A stretch of DNA of 29,360 bases from Deltaproteobacteria bacterium (GCA_031278395.1 JAITKM010000033.1:1-29360); one strand, 5' to 3'. Numbered from the stretch's first letter, positions 9,631-18,844 are shown. The notes: generated by a model from the letters alone, not told the origin. Made by a program: numbers and translations.

Positions 9631-12372
9631 TTAAAACATTTCCTTTAACTTTGTCAGCTCCAACAAGGCTTCAATTGGTTTCATATTTTCAGGGTTAATA
9701 TTTTGAAGTCTGGCTAAAACCTCAGCAGCTTGCGGATTTTGCTCTACACTTTCTTCAAATACCAGCTCTGGCACAGCATTTAATGGTTTAGTATCTAACT
9801 CAGTTCCTTTACGATATTCTAAAATTTGTCTGGCTCGTTTTAATAAGCCGTCTGGTAAACCAGCAATTTTAGCTACCTCAATTCCGTAGCTCCTATCGGT
9901 AAAGCCTTTCTCGATACGATGCGTAAAACTAATTTCTTCTCCCTGTTCTATAATCCCTACTGTCAGACAAAACATTCCGGCTTTTTGCTCTGCTAAGGCA
10001 GTCAATTCATGAAAGTGTGTAGCAAAAATTGTTCGACATTGCACTTGGTCATTTAACCACTCCGCAATTGCAGTTGCTAAAGCTAAACCATCCGTGGTTG
10101 CCGTGCCGCGTCCAATCTCATCAATTAGGACTAAAGAGTTTCGTGTTGTTTTTTTAACAATCGTGCTTGCCTCTCGCATCTCCACCATAAAAGTAGAATC
10201 TCCGCTGCTAATATCGTCTGCCGCCCCAATGCGAGTAAAAATTCTGTCAACTAAGCTTAATTTAACACTCTTGGCCGGCACAAAGAATCCAGACTGCGCC
10301 AACAGTTGAATCAAACCAATCTGCTTTAAAAAAGTTGATTTTCCGCCCATATTTGGACCAGTTAGAATAGCAAAGCGATTTTGAGAGTCCAAAGTTACAG
10401 CATTCGGGATAAAGTTATGCTGCCCAATTAAATTCTCTACAACTGGGTGTCGTCCTTGCTCAATATATAAAGCTACTTCCTTGATAATTTGTGGACGACA
10501 ATAATTATTTTTTTTTGCCAGATAGGCTGCGGATTGAAAGACATCAATTTGGCTAACTAAATCTGAAACGTCTTGAATACGTCTGGCTTTTTTAGCTATT
10601 GCCTCGCGTAATTCAATAAATAACTGTTTCTCTAATTCAATTTGCTTAACATCCGCACTTAAAATGGCTTGTTCTAACTCTTTTAATTCATCAGTAATAA
10701 ATCTTTCCGCATTCACTAAAGTTTGTTTTCTCTCATAGCTTGTTGGGGTTTTATTGAGTTGAGATTTAGTAATTTCAATAAAATAACCAAAAACATTATT
10801 ATATTTAATCTTTAATGAATTAATACCTGTTTTTTGCCGTTCGCGCTCCTCTATGGCGCTCAGATACCTTTTACTATTTTGTTTAATCTCTCTAAATCTA
10901 TCGACCTCTTTATTAAATCCGTCTTTAAAAATTTCACCGTCATTTAATTTAATTGGCAATTCGTCTAACAAGGCTTTTTCGAGGAGTTTTCTAATATCCT
11001 CAAGTTGATCAGCTTTTTCTAAAAATTGTGTCAGTAACGATTTATTAAATTGCAGCAATGTCTCAAAAATAATGGGTAAGATTTTTAAGGAGTCTCTCAA
11101 ATTACCTAAATCTCGCGGCACAATCCGACCACTCGTAATCCTAGTCGTTAAGCGATCTAAATCACGAATCCCAGTTAAATTCTCACGTAGTTGAGTTAAT
11201 AGTATTTCATTACTAATCAATTCAGCAGTGATATCATAACGGTAAGTAATTTCTTCAACAGAGCGGCTAGGGGATAAAATTCTGTCTTTGAAAAGCCTAG
11301 CTCCCATCGAAGTTATAGTATAGTCAATCTGCTTTAAAAGTGAATTTTTCTTTTCGCCGTCAATACTAGTATTTAAAATTTCTAAGTTACGTCGTGTCGC
11401 AGCGTCAATAAAAACAAAGTTTTTCTTGTCCTCTATTTTTAGGCTCGAAATTTTTGGTGGTCTGCCAAAAGAGATCTCGTCAACATAGCTCAAAATAGCA
11501 TTGATGGCAGTCCACGATTCTTCATTCAAGGCAAAAATTTTCTTTTGCCAATCTGCACTCAGGAGTGAATCTCCAGTAAAATATTGGTCTAATCTTTCTA
11601 ATAAGAATTTGCGATTACTTTTTTCGAAACTTTTTTGCACAACTACACAATTGATTTGCTTACAAACATTTTTAACTGCTTTTAGCCAACTTTCTTGGCT
11701 AGTTTTCATGCCATAAAGCGTTGAGGGCAAAACGATTTCGCGGGGCATAACACGTTGCAAATTATCAAGTAACTCTTCGACGACTTCTATTTCTTCTAAT
11801 TTGAAATGCCCAGTTGAAACATCCATAAAAGCCAGAGTTCCACTACCCCTAGAATTAATGAGCGCGCAAGCTAAATAGTTATAAGATTTTTCATCTAAAC
11901 CATCACTTTCATAACGCACACCTGGCGTAACAATACGCGATATTTCACGTTTAATAACACCGTTACTGTATTGGTCATTTTCGCTTTGTGTTACCACAAC
12001 ACAAGAATACCCAGCTTCAACTAGCTTGGGCAAATAATTATCAATCGCATGAATTGGCACGCCACATAGTGGCACATCCTGATCGTCGCTATCTTTATTC
12101 CGTGAAGTTAAACGAATATTTAAAACCTCTGAAACAACTTTAGCAGACTCAAAAAACACTTCAAAAAAATCTCCAACCTGAAAGAGAATAATATACTCTG
12201 GATAGCGTTCTGTCATTTCCAGATAACTCCGCAACATTGGAGGATATTTACTAAAGTCCACTCTTTTCTGCTCAACCTTAGTTTGTTTTTCGAGCTGTGG
12301 CTCTGGCTCTTGAATTTGTTTATCAAAAAACTCTACTTCAACCCAATTAACATTATCCAAATTTCGATTCAT
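9631..12372 (-). CDS. mutS: DNA mismatch repair protein MutS
   Basis: MutS recognises mispaired bases and small loops and starts mismatch repair with MutL. The 913-residue protein carries a 45-residue N-terminal extension, then the mismatch-recognition motif GDFFEVF (Phe69-Phe70-Glu71, matching the Phe-X-Glu wedge), the connector and lever domains, the clamp region NVFGYFIEITKS, and the ATPase with Walker A GPNMGGKS (about 672-679), Walker B LVLIDE (about 747-752) and FATHFHEL. It is full length and should be functional. It lies 114 bases downstream of dnaG and directly abuts the nucleotidyltransferase gene. mutL is not in the window. Confidence 0.97.
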   Translation of the reverse strand: MNRNLDNVNWVEVEFFDKQIQEPEPQLEKQTKVEQKRVDFSKYPPMLRSYLEMTERYPEYIILFQVGDFFEVFFESAKVVSEVLNIRLTSRNKDSDDQDVPLCGVPIHAIDNYLPKLVEAGYSCVVVTQSENDQYSNGVIKREISRIVTPGVRYESDGLDEKSYNYLACALINSRGSGTLAFMDVSTGHFKLEEIEVVEELLDNLQRVMPREIVLPSTLYGMKTSQESWLKAVKNVCKQINCVVVQKSFEKSNRKFLLERLDQYFTGDSLLSADWQKKIFALNEESWTAINAILSYVDEISFGRPPKISSLKIEDKKNFVFIDAATRRNLEILNTSIDGEKKNSLLKQIDYTITSMGARLFKDRILSPSRSVEEITYRYDITAELISNEILLTQLRENLTGIRDLDRLTTRITSGRIVPRDLGNLRDSLKILPIIFETLLQFNKSLLTQFLEKADQLEDIRKLLEKALLDELPIKLNDGEIFKDGFNKEVDRFREIKQNSKRYLSAIEERERQKTGINSLKIKYNNVFGYFIEITKSQLNKTPTSYERKQTLVNAERFITDELKELEQAILSADVKQIELEKQLFIELREAIAKKARRIQDVSDLVSQIDVFQSAAYLAKKNNYCRPQIIKEVALYIEQGRHPVVENLIGQHNFIPNAVTLDSQNRFAILTGPNMGGKSTFLKQIGLIQLLAQSGFFVPAKSVKLSLVDRIFTRIGAADDISSGDSTFMVEMREASTIVKKTTRNSLVLIDEIGRGTATTDGLALATAIAEWLNDQVQCRTIFATHFHELTALAEQKAGMFCLTVGIIEQGEEISFTHRIEKGFTDRSYGIEVAKIAGLPDGLLKRARQILEYRKGTELDTKPLNAVPELVFEESVEQNPQAAEVLARLQNINPENMKPIEALLELTKLKEMF

Positions 12373-12486
12373 ATCTTTATAATTTTATTTTAACTCATTT
12401 ACTAATTCTAAACCTAAAGCCATATTTGTAACCGTTCAGCTCTAGTAGCCCAAATATCTACCACCTCGACTGTTGCCTGCCCTCTC
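12373..12486. other. dnaG-mutS spacer, no gene seen
   Basis: This 114-base stretch between two minus-strand genes has a GC-richer half (12430-12486) next to the dnaG stop and an AT-rich half before mutS. No convincing terminator or promoter is visible. A 12-codon frame (minus strand, starting near 12427) lies before mutS but has no ribosome binding site. Confidence 0.5.
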
Positions 12487-14508
12487 CTACAATTTTAATT
12501 CTGGTAAGATTTTGAGCTGTTCCTCATAATCTTTTTCCATAAGTTGTCGTATTTTTTCAGCACGTTGTAATTTATTAAGATCCTCTGCAATTCGTAAATA
12601 AATATCCTCGATAACCTGTTCGTGATCTAAATCATTAATCTTGGCTGAAAACAAAGCCTGCCCAACTAATAACTCTGCATTTAAGTTATGGGCTTGCAAA
12701 ATTTTCTTTAATTCAAAAATTGCTTGTTCGCCATTAGCTACGCCATGTAGACCGCCAGCGCTAAAATCTTGTATTACCTGACTAACGGCTGGGGGCATAA
12801 GTTCTAAGAGGGCTTGCTCAGTAGAAAACTTTTGCATTGATAAAGACAATAACTTGCCAGCTAAACTGGGCTTAACTAACAGAGCAATTAAAATATCTTT
12901 CCAATATTTGCTTAAAATCTCTTCGGGATTGGTAAGAGTGTTTTTCTTTAGCGTAGTGTTTTCGTTTATCTCAAAGTTAGAACCCTGATCTTCTTTAAAG
13001 GTAGATTTTAACCGACTTTCAGTATTGCCAAAATTTCCACGTAGCAACTTATTTTTCTCAGTTTGCTTTAAAAGCTCCAGGATACTTTCAAAACTAACGC
13101 CTAGCCTGACGCTAGCTTTTTTAATTAAAAACTCTTTCTCAACTGGATTTTGAACTGGTAAAATTGTTCTGACAAATTCTTCAACTACTCGACCGTTTAA
13201 AACTCCAGAGTTGCGGATTTCGTTTTCACCGCCTAATTTAAATAATAGGTAATCTAAATAAACATCAACTACGGAAACGCTTTTCTCTTTTAAATACTTT
13301 TCAATTTTGGCTAAACTATTGGTCTTCGCAAATGAATCTGGATCTTCGCCTTCGGGTAAAGTGGCTGCAGTTACTTCAACCCCAGAATTAAGAAACAGGG
13401 CAAAACAATTAGCTGCGGCTTTTCTGCCAGCCAGATCACTATCGAACAAAACCAAGACGCGCCCTGTCAGACGTTTTAGAATTCTGACATGTTCTTCTGT
13501 GATAGAAGTTCCGCAACCTGCAACTACATTTTGTATGCCACTTTGAAACAATGAAATAACGTCCATATAGCCTTCAACTAAAATTGCCTGCTCGTGATTT
13601 TTAATTGCAGCTAGGGCGGTGGATAGTCCATATAAAGTTTCACGTTTGTGATAGATTATGCTTTCTGGTGAATTGATATATTTGGCTTGTTTTTCAGCGG
13701 TGATAATTCGGCCGCCCAGAGCAATTGGTGCGTTGTCGCTACGCAGAATGGGAAAAATTATGCGGTTACGATAAGCGTCGTAGTAGTGACCGACTGAGGT
13801 TTCAAGATTTGCGGTATTTTCTATTTCTGAGTTATGAATGGAAATAACTTTATTATCGTTGGGCTGTTGCGGTTGGTTTTCTGTGGCTTTTATTTTAACT
13901 AAACCTAGTTCGGCTAAGATTTTAATTAGTTCATTTTTGTTGCGTATTTTGGTTTTATCTATTTTTTCCCAAACATTATCTGTAATAAAATCCCAAGAAT
14001 CTGGGGCAAAGCCTAGCTTAAATTTTTCTAATACTTCTCTATTAATTCCTCTGGATTCAATATAATCGCGTCCGGCTTTGGCAAATTCTCCCAAGTGTAG
14101 ATAGTTGCGATAAATATTGACAACACTGGCAAGGACTTCACCAAGTAGTATTTTATGTTTTTTATTTTGTTCTATTTTTTGGCGTTCGTGATTAAAATTA
14201 GGATTTTGATTTTCAGGAATTGTTATGCCGACTCGTCCTGCTAGGAAGCGCACGGCTTCGATGAAAGTCAGGCGTTTAGTTTCCATAACATAATCAAAGA
14301 CAGTTCCTTTTTTGCCACAGCCAAAACAATGGAATAATCCTTCTTCTTCATTAATTGAAAAAGATGGTGTTTTTTCTTCATGAAAGGGACAACAAGCCAT
14401 GTAACCTTTTCCTACCCGTCTAAGTTTTTGCAGATCTCCCATAAGTTCTAATATGTTTGAGCGCCGCCGTATTTCTTCGATAATGTCTTGCGGAATGGAA
14501 TATTTCAT
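12487..14508 (-). CDS. dnaG: DNA primase
   Basis: DnaG makes the RNA primers for DNA replication. The 673-residue product begins with the CHC2 zinc domain (Cys40-x2-His43 in CPFHEEKTPSF, then Cys61-x2-Cys64 in CFGCG), continues through the RNA polymerase domain with the TOPRIM glutamate in VEGYMDV and the acidic pair in LFDSDLAG, and ends with a longer, poorly conserved C-terminal part that would bind the replicative helicase. All catalytic motifs are present. The start ATG gives the normal MKYSIPQDIIEEIRRR opening, with no clear ribosome binding site. A good candidate promoter lies about 70 bases upstream, so it may be transcribed apart from recD2. rpoD, a frequent neighbour, is absent. Confidence 0.97.
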   Translation of the reverse strand: MKYSIPQDIIEEIRRRSNILELMGDLQKLRRVGKGYMACCPFHEEKTPSFSINEEEGLFHCFGCGKKGTVFDYVMETKRLTFIEAVRFLAGRVGITIPENQNPNFNHERQKIEQNKKHKILLGEVLASVVNIYRNYLHLGEFAKAGRDYIESRGINREVLEKFKLGFAPDSWDFITDNVWEKIDKTKIRNKNELIKILAELGLVKIKATENQPQQPNDNKVISIHNSEIENTANLETSVGHYYDAYRNRIIFPILRSDNAPIALGGRIITAEKQAKYINSPESIIYHKRETLYGLSTALAAIKNHEQAILVEGYMDVISLFQSGIQNVVAGCGTSITEEHVRILKRLTGRVLVLFDSDLAGRKAAANCFALFLNSGVEVTAATLPEGEDPDSFAKTNSLAKIEKYLKEKSVSVVDVYLDYLLFKLGGENEIRNSGVLNGRVVEEFVRTILPVQNPVEKEFLIKKASVRLGVSFESILELLKQTEKNKLLRGNFGNTESRLKSTFKEDQGSNFEINENTTLKKNTLTNPEEILSKYWKDILIALLVKPSLAGKLLSLSMQKFSTEQALLELMPPAVSQVIQDFSAGGLHGVANGEQAIFELKKILQAHNLNAELLVGQALFSAKINDLDHEQVIEDIYLRIAEDLNKLQRAEKIRQLMEKDYEEQLKILPELKL

Positions 14509-14575
14509 AATTATTTTTTGGTTATTTTCTCTTTGATCTTGGTTGATAATCTTATTCTCTACAAAAACCCCGTGG

Positions 14576-14603
14576 ACTATATAAAATTTTGGTTATTTGT
14601 AAA
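14576..14603 (-). promoter_or_regulatory. Candidate promoter of dnaG
   Basis: On the minus strand TTTACA (14603-14598) and TATAGT (14581-14576) are 16 bases apart, each matching the sigma-70 consensus at five of six positions. Transcription would begin about 60 bases before the dnaG ATG at 14508. A perfect 13-bp tandem repeat lies 27 bases upstream of the -35. Confidence 0.45.
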
Positions 14604-14629
14604 AATATAGACAAACTTTTCTATGTTTT

Positions 14630-14655
14630 CTGGATTTTCTGGCTGGATTTTCTGG
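14630..14655. repeat. Perfect 13-bp tandem repeat upstream of dnaG
   Basis: CTGGATTTTCTGG occurs twice head to tail without a gap (14630-14642 and 14643-14655). It lies upstream of the candidate dnaG promoter and could be a pair of protein-binding sites, or simply a small duplication. Confidence 0.85.
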
Positions 14656-14659
14656 TATG

Positions 14660-14758
14660 GGGTTACTTTCACATTTAGAGTTTTAAAAAAATACAAAATA
14701 AATTCAAGATATTACATTTATAATAAGCACTAAAAATACTGATCAAATAAAGTAACCC
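14660..14758. repeat. 10-bp inverted repeat flanking an AT-rich 79-bp segment
   Basis: GGGTTACTTT (14660-14669) is matched by its exact complement AAAGTAACCC (14749-14758). The segment lies between the recD2 stop and the dnaG promoter. The loop is long for a terminator. The arms could form the base of a larger RNA structure in the recD2 3' end, or could be unrelated. Confidence 0.5.
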
Positions 14759-14783
14759 GACGTAGTAAGCTACATCATTATTC

Positions 14784-17042
14784 TTACTTCAAAAATTCTC
14801 CGACACGTTTGACTAGCCCCGAAAATCTACGACGACTACGGGTCTTTTTAATTGCCAATATCATAGCGCGTTTGGTTCCAACAACAATGAGCAGCTTTTT
14901 AGCTCGTGTTACAGCAGTATAAATCAATTGTCGCTCCAACAATATCCCGTGCATTTCATGCAAAACTAAAACTACAACTGGCATCTCAGACCCCTGTGAA
15001 CGATGGACCGTTAAAGCATATGCTAAGTCAAGCTGATGCAAAACATCTTGCTGATACTCAACCACTCTGCCATCCCAAAATTTAACATAAACAGAATTAT
15101 TCTCAGCATCAATACCATCAATTTTTCCTAAATCCCCATTAAACACCCCGTTTTCTGTAATCTGATAATTGTTCACACGCTGTATCACTCTATCCCCAAT
15201 CCGCAACTCAAGATTACCAACTTTCACCCGCGGGCTAAATTCATCAACTGGAATTATTTTGTTTTGTAACACCTTATTTAAAGCTATAATCCCCAACTCT
15301 CCTTGATTCATCGGCGACAGCACAGTAATATCATGCACGCTAAAACCAAACTTTTTAGGAATTTGATTCGCCACCAACTTCTCAATCAAACGCACGGCGT
15401 CGTTTTGATTTTCACAAGGCAAAAAATAACTATCACTTTTCGTTTTGCCATCTGGCTGCGGAATTTCTGGAATTTCAGCATTATTAATTTGATAAGCAAT
15501 TGACGTGATGGATGACTCCTCAGAACGTCTAAATAATTGCGTCAACCGCAAACGTTGCACTTTATTAATTGCTAGCAAATCCGATAAAAAGACCCCTGGA
15601 CCAACACTGGGCAGCTGATCCGCATCGCCAACTACCACAACTCTAGCTCCAGTAGGTATTGCCTGAAACAAACTGTTTGCCAGATTAATGTCAATCATTG
15701 AACTTTCATCAATAATTATCGCGTCAATTGGTAACTGCGTATCTTTATCAAATAAAAAAGTCTTCTTAATTGGGTCGTATTTTAATAAACGATGAATTGT
15801 CGAAGCTTCAAGATCACAAACTTCTGACATTCTTTGGCTCGCCTTACCAGTTGGTGCAGCTAGCTTAAAATTCAAACCCGCCTTCTGAAAAAGCTTAGTA
15901 ATAGTTTTAATAATTGTAGTCTTTCCACAACCAGGTCCACCAGTAATAACTACCAATGAATGTTTCGCAATTAACTTAATCGCCTCCTCTTGTTCTTGTG
16001 AAAGATGAATTATTTTTTGCTCTTGATTATTTTCATTCAGCGCCCCGCTAGTCAAAACATCAACTACATATCTATCTGGAATTATAATCTTTGGTTTGTC
16101 ACAATTAACAAAAGTCGCAATCGCCTCTGCTAACTGCCCTTCAATTCTGTAATACGCCGGCAAATAAACTTCTTCTTCGGCAACGATCACTAACTCACCC
16201 TCGTCAAATGCTCTTTGCAGCTCTGCTAATATTTTAGCTTCATCATTTAACCGCAACAGACTAGCTGTTTTGGAAATTAAAATTTGTTTTAATAAATAAA
16301 TATGTCCATCATCTATACTTTTAGCCAGAATATAATTAAGACCCGCTCGAATACGAAAAGGTGAATCCGGCTCAATACCCAAGGAAGCTGCAGTATTATC
16401 CGCAGTTAAAAAGCCAATCCCATAAATATCTTTGGCTAAGATATACGGGTTCTCATGAATTTTTTCGATAGTGCGGTTGCCATAATTTCTGTAAATACGT
16501 TGAGCCATAGCAACTGAAATATTGTGGCTTTGTAAGAACAAAGAGACTTCACGAAAATCTTTTTGCGAGTTCCAGCTTTCAATTAAGGCTTTACTTTTTT
16601 TCTTACCGATACCCGGAACTTCCTTTAACAAATGTGGCGTCGCGTTAAGAATATCAAGAGTTTTTTCACCAAAATAGTCCACGATTTTTTGAGCTAGTAC
16701 AGGTCCTAAACCTCTAATTAAGCCACTACCCAAATAGCTGATAATTGCTTCTTTATCTGTAGGCTGCACTTGCGTAATAGAATAGGCTTTAAATTGCTTG
16801 CCAAATTTAGAATGATTTTCCCAAACTCCACGAGCAATAATTGAAGCGCCAACCGCAATTTTCTCTAAGGCCTCTCCAATAATGCTAGTCTTTTCTTTCC
16901 TATCTGTATAAAAAACCTCATCTTTATTTTCTGAGTTACATTCAGTTTTGAGAACACAAAACCCATTTTCAGGATTGTAAAATGTAACTGTTAACACTTT
17001 GCCACGTATCAGAGATGAAGTTTCATTTTTATTTTTATCCAT
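14784..17042 (-). CDS. recD2: RecD2 (YrrC-type) ATP-dependent DNA helicase
   Basis: RecD2 is a 5'-to-3' superfamily 1B helicase that works without RecBC and is linked to DNA repair and fork stability. The 752-residue product has the long N-terminal region that defines RecD2, including a helix-hairpin-helix repeat (LLKEVPGIGKKKSKALIESW, about 138-157). The helicase core follows, with Walker A GGPGCGKT (368-375), IIDESSMID, GDADQLPSVGPG, a UvrD-like C-terminal segment AYALTVHRSQGSE and YTAVTRAK. Length is typical. No ribosome binding site is visible, and a perfect TATAAT lies only six bases before the ATG on the minus strand, so a leaderless transcript is possible. Confidence 0.93.
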   Translation of the reverse strand: MDKNKNETSSLIRGKVLTVTFYNPENGFCVLKTECNSENKDEVFYTDRKEKTSIIGEALEKIAVGASIIARGVWENHSKFGKQFKAYSITQVQPTDKEAIISYLGSGLIRGLGPVLAQKIVDYFGEKTLDILNATPHLLKEVPGIGKKKSKALIESWNSQKDFREVSLFLQSHNISVAMAQRIYRNYGNRTIEKIHENPYILAKDIYGIGFLTADNTAASLGIEPDSPFRIRAGLNYILAKSIDDGHIYLLKQILISKTASLLRLNDEAKILAELQRAFDEGELVIVAEEEVYLPAYYRIEGQLAEAIATFVNCDKPKIIIPDRYVVDVLTSGALNENNQEQKIIHLSQEQEEAIKLIAKHSLVVITGGPGCGKTTIIKTITKLFQKAGLNFKLAAPTGKASQRMSEVCDLEASTIHRLLKYDPIKKTFLFDKDTQLPIDAIIIDESSMIDINLANSLFQAIPTGARVVVVGDADQLPSVGPGVFLSDLLAINKVQRLRLTQLFRRSEESSITSIAYQINNAEIPEIPQPDGKTKSDSYFLPCENQNDAVRLIEKLVANQIPKKFGFSVHDITVLSPMNQGELGIIALNKVLQNKIIPVDEFSPRVKVGNLELRIGDRVIQRVNNYQITENGVFNGDLGKIDGIDAENNSVYVKFWDGRVVEYQQDVLHQLDLAYALTVHRSQGSEMPVVVLVLHEMHGILLERQLIYTAVTRAKKLLIVVGTKRAMILAIKKTRSRRRFSGLVKRVGEFLK

Positions 17043-17124
17043 TCAATATTATAAATAATTAAGGACTAATCAGTTACAACTTAAAAAAAATAGAAAGCAA
17101 AATTCTTATCTTAAAACATTCAAT

Positions 17125-17172
17125 AAAAAACCTAATTGGGGTTAATCAAGCTTACGGCTTAATTAACCCCAA
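17125..17172 (-). terminator. Intrinsic terminator of lysC
   Basis: TTGGGGTTAAT (17136-17146) pairs perfectly with ATTAACCCCAA (17162-17172), and an inner AAGC/GCTT extends the stem past one mismatch, leaving a 5-base loop. Read on the minus strand, the hairpin begins 18 bases after the lysC stop and is followed by six T's (complement of 17125-17130) shortly after the stem. Confidence 0.85.
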
Positions 17173-17190
17173 CTCCGAAAAATTATGTAA

Positions 17191-18561
17191 TTATCGAAAA
17201 AAGGCTTTATAGATTGCTCTAATTGCCCTCTCGTAATTTCTTTCGTCCACCCCAATTATAATATTGAGTGGACTACTCCCTTGATCGATAATACGACATT
17301 TTATTGCAGCATCATCAAGGCTATTAAAAACAGTTGCCGTAATCTGGCTATTCATTTGACGTCCAACTATGGCGATTAACGCCAGAGAGTTATCAATACG
17401 AATAGTATCTGGTTCCACAGCAGCTATTAGTTCAGCCAGAAGTTTTTGTTCTGAGACTGTTTTTAGTTGCTCATTTGCAACCACAATAGACATCGTATCA
17501 ATACCTGAGGGGATGTGATCGATAGAAATATTGTGTTTTTCTAAAACAGACAACACTGTCCGACAAAAGCCTCGTTTGTTATTCATCATCTTCTTTGCAA
17601 TTAGAATTACAGAAAAGTCTTTTTTGCCGGCAATACCTACAATTCCTTTAAAGGAATTATAATGACTTGGCAATTTTTCTTCTGCCATAATCATGGTTCC
17701 GTCTTCAAGATCATCAAGAGCAAAAGTATTCTTAATGTTGATCGGAATTCCTGCACTTTGTACTGGCCAAATCGAATCCTGATGGATTACATTGGCTCCC
17801 ATATAACTAAGTTCACGTAGTTCTTTATAACTAACACGAGAAATTAAACGTGGTTCCTTAACGATTTTCGGATCCGCAGCATAATAGCCGCTAACATCTG
17901 TAAAGTTTTCGTAGACACTTGCCTTCATGGCACGTGCTACTAAAGCTCCAGTTATATCCGAACCCCCGCGTGAAAAAGTAACCAGTCCACCCTCGCCGTC
18001 TTGCAAAAGTTTTTTGCCGGCATGGTTAGTATAACTGCCATAAAAACCGGGAATCACGGCTCGCTCGATTTCTTTTAGCTTTGCCGCAATTTCTTTATCG
18101 GTTACTTGGGTGTCTAGTTCTGGACTACTATTAACTAAGGCAAACTTAATTATCTCCTTACTATCAACAAAATCCCAACCTAAAATTTTAGCTAAAATTA
18201 ATGCAGATAAATACTCACCGCGTGATGCGGCATAGTGTTTATTATTGTGCAGATTAATATTAGCTTCTATTTGCTCTAACTCTTTTTCAATCTCGAAATT
18301 TATTTCTAGATCTTTTACTATTTGAGTAAATCTGTAACGGATTTTCTTAAAGGTCTTCTCGCATTTGCCAGATTCTCTAGCAAGTGCGCAACTTCCATAA
18401 AGTAGATCTGTTATTTTTTCGTCTTCTTTGTCCCTTTTGCCAGGGGCAGACACGACAACATAGCGTCGTCTTGTATCGGACGAAATAATACCGACCACCT
18501 TCCGGATAGCTTTAGCGTCAGCCATCGATGTTCCGCCAAATTTACAAACCTTGAGCGACAT
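17191..18561 (-). CDS. lysC: Aspartokinase (monofunctional, LysC type)
   Basis: Aspartokinase phosphorylates aspartate, the first step towards lysine, diaminopimelate, threonine and methionine. The 456-residue protein starts MSLKVCKFGGTSMADA, the kinase signature, and continues with GGSDITGA, FTDVSGYYAADPKIV, and ELSYMGANVIHQDSIWPVQ. The C-terminal third holds two ACT domains (for example GFCRTVLSVLEKHNISIDHI), the usual site of amino-acid feedback. No homoserine dehydrogenase domain is attached. ATG 18561 is chosen because AAGGAG lies five bases upstream; the longer open frame to 18663 runs through a hairpin-rich leader. No other lysine or diaminopimelate genes are nearby. It is followed by a clear terminator. 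Confidence 0.95.
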   Translation of the reverse strand: MSLKVCKFGGTSMADAKAIRKVVGIISSDTRRRYVVVSAPGKRDKEDEKITDLLYGSCALARESGKCEKTFKKIRYRFTQIVKDLEINFEIEKELEQIEANINLHNNKHYAASRGEYLSALILAKILGWDFVDSKEIIKFALVNSSPELDTQVTDKEIAAKLKEIERAVIPGFYGSYTNHAGKKLLQDGEGGLVTFSRGGSDITGALVARAMKASVYENFTDVSGYYAADPKIVKEPRLISRVSYKELRELSYMGANVIHQDSIWPVQSAGIPINIKNTFALDDLEDGTMIMAEEKLPSHYNSFKGIVGIAGKKDFSVILIAKKMMNNKRGFCRTVLSVLEKHNISIDHIPSGIDTMSIVVANEQLKTVSEQKLLAELIAAVEPDTIRIDNSLALIAIVGRQMNSQITATVFNSLDDAAIKCRIIDQGSSPLNIIIGVDERNYERAIRAIYKAFFR

Positions 18562-18582
18562 ATCGTCTCCTTTTACTAATTG

Positions 18583-18649
18583 TGATGTTCGGCAAGCACC
18601 GAACTTCATTATCGAAATTACATAATTTTCCACGAAAATTATTTTTCGA
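18583..18649 (-). promoter_or_regulatory. Two hairpins in the lysC leader
   Basis: GTTCGG/CCGAAC (18587-18592 with 18599-18604, extended by TGA/TCA past one mismatch) forms a hairpin that ends about ten bases before the lysC ribosome binding site. Just upstream in the transcript, ATAATTTTC/GAAAATTAT (18622-18630 with 18634-18642) forms a 9-bp stem, nested in an outer TCGAAA/TTTCGA pairing. The placement suggests leader control of lysC. I do not see the conserved lysine-riboswitch blocks. Confidence 0.45.
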
Positions 18650-18679
18650 CAAAGAACAACCAAAAACCTTTATAAGAAT

Positions 18680-18728
18680 TTTGCTGTTCTAGTAAATTGT
18701 CCCAGAGGAAATTTACTAGAACAGCAAA
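18680..18728 (-). other. Perfect 19-bp hairpin between cmk and lysC
   Basis: The arms 18680-18698 and 18710-18728 are exactly complementary over 19 bases (outer end TTTGCTG/CAGCAAA) with an 11-base loop. No uninterrupted T-run follows on either strand, so it is not a textbook terminator. It may end cmk transcription, stabilise an RNA end, or belong to the lysC leader. Confidence 0.6.
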
Positions 18729-18826
18729 CTAACACCTCTACCCAGATGGAAGCCGCAGACCCTACTATTTTTTAATTTAAAAAACAAGTGGAATGTAGTG
18801 CAGAGCATTCTGCATATATATTAAAC

Positions 18827-18842
18827 CAGGCAAAATTGCCTG
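18827..18842 (-). terminator. Possible weak terminator of cmk
   Basis: CAGGCAA (18827-18833) and TTGCCTG (18836-18842) form a short palindrome just after the cmk stop codon, followed on the minus strand by GTTTAATAT. A second small hairpin, TGCAGA/TCTGCA (18799-18814), comes next. Neither has a solid T-run. Confidence 0.3.
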
Positions 18843-18844
18843 CG

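Noticed and set aside
17191-18663. Aspartokinase starting at 18663 (490 residues)
   Set aside because: The first 34 residues run through leader hairpins and the conserved protein starts at MSLKVCKFGGTS, where a strong ribosome binding site is present.
18562-18760. Lysine riboswitch before lysC
   Set aside because: GGGTAGAGGTG on the minus strand near 18740 recalls its first conserved block, but the other conserved blocks and the multi-helix junction are not seen.
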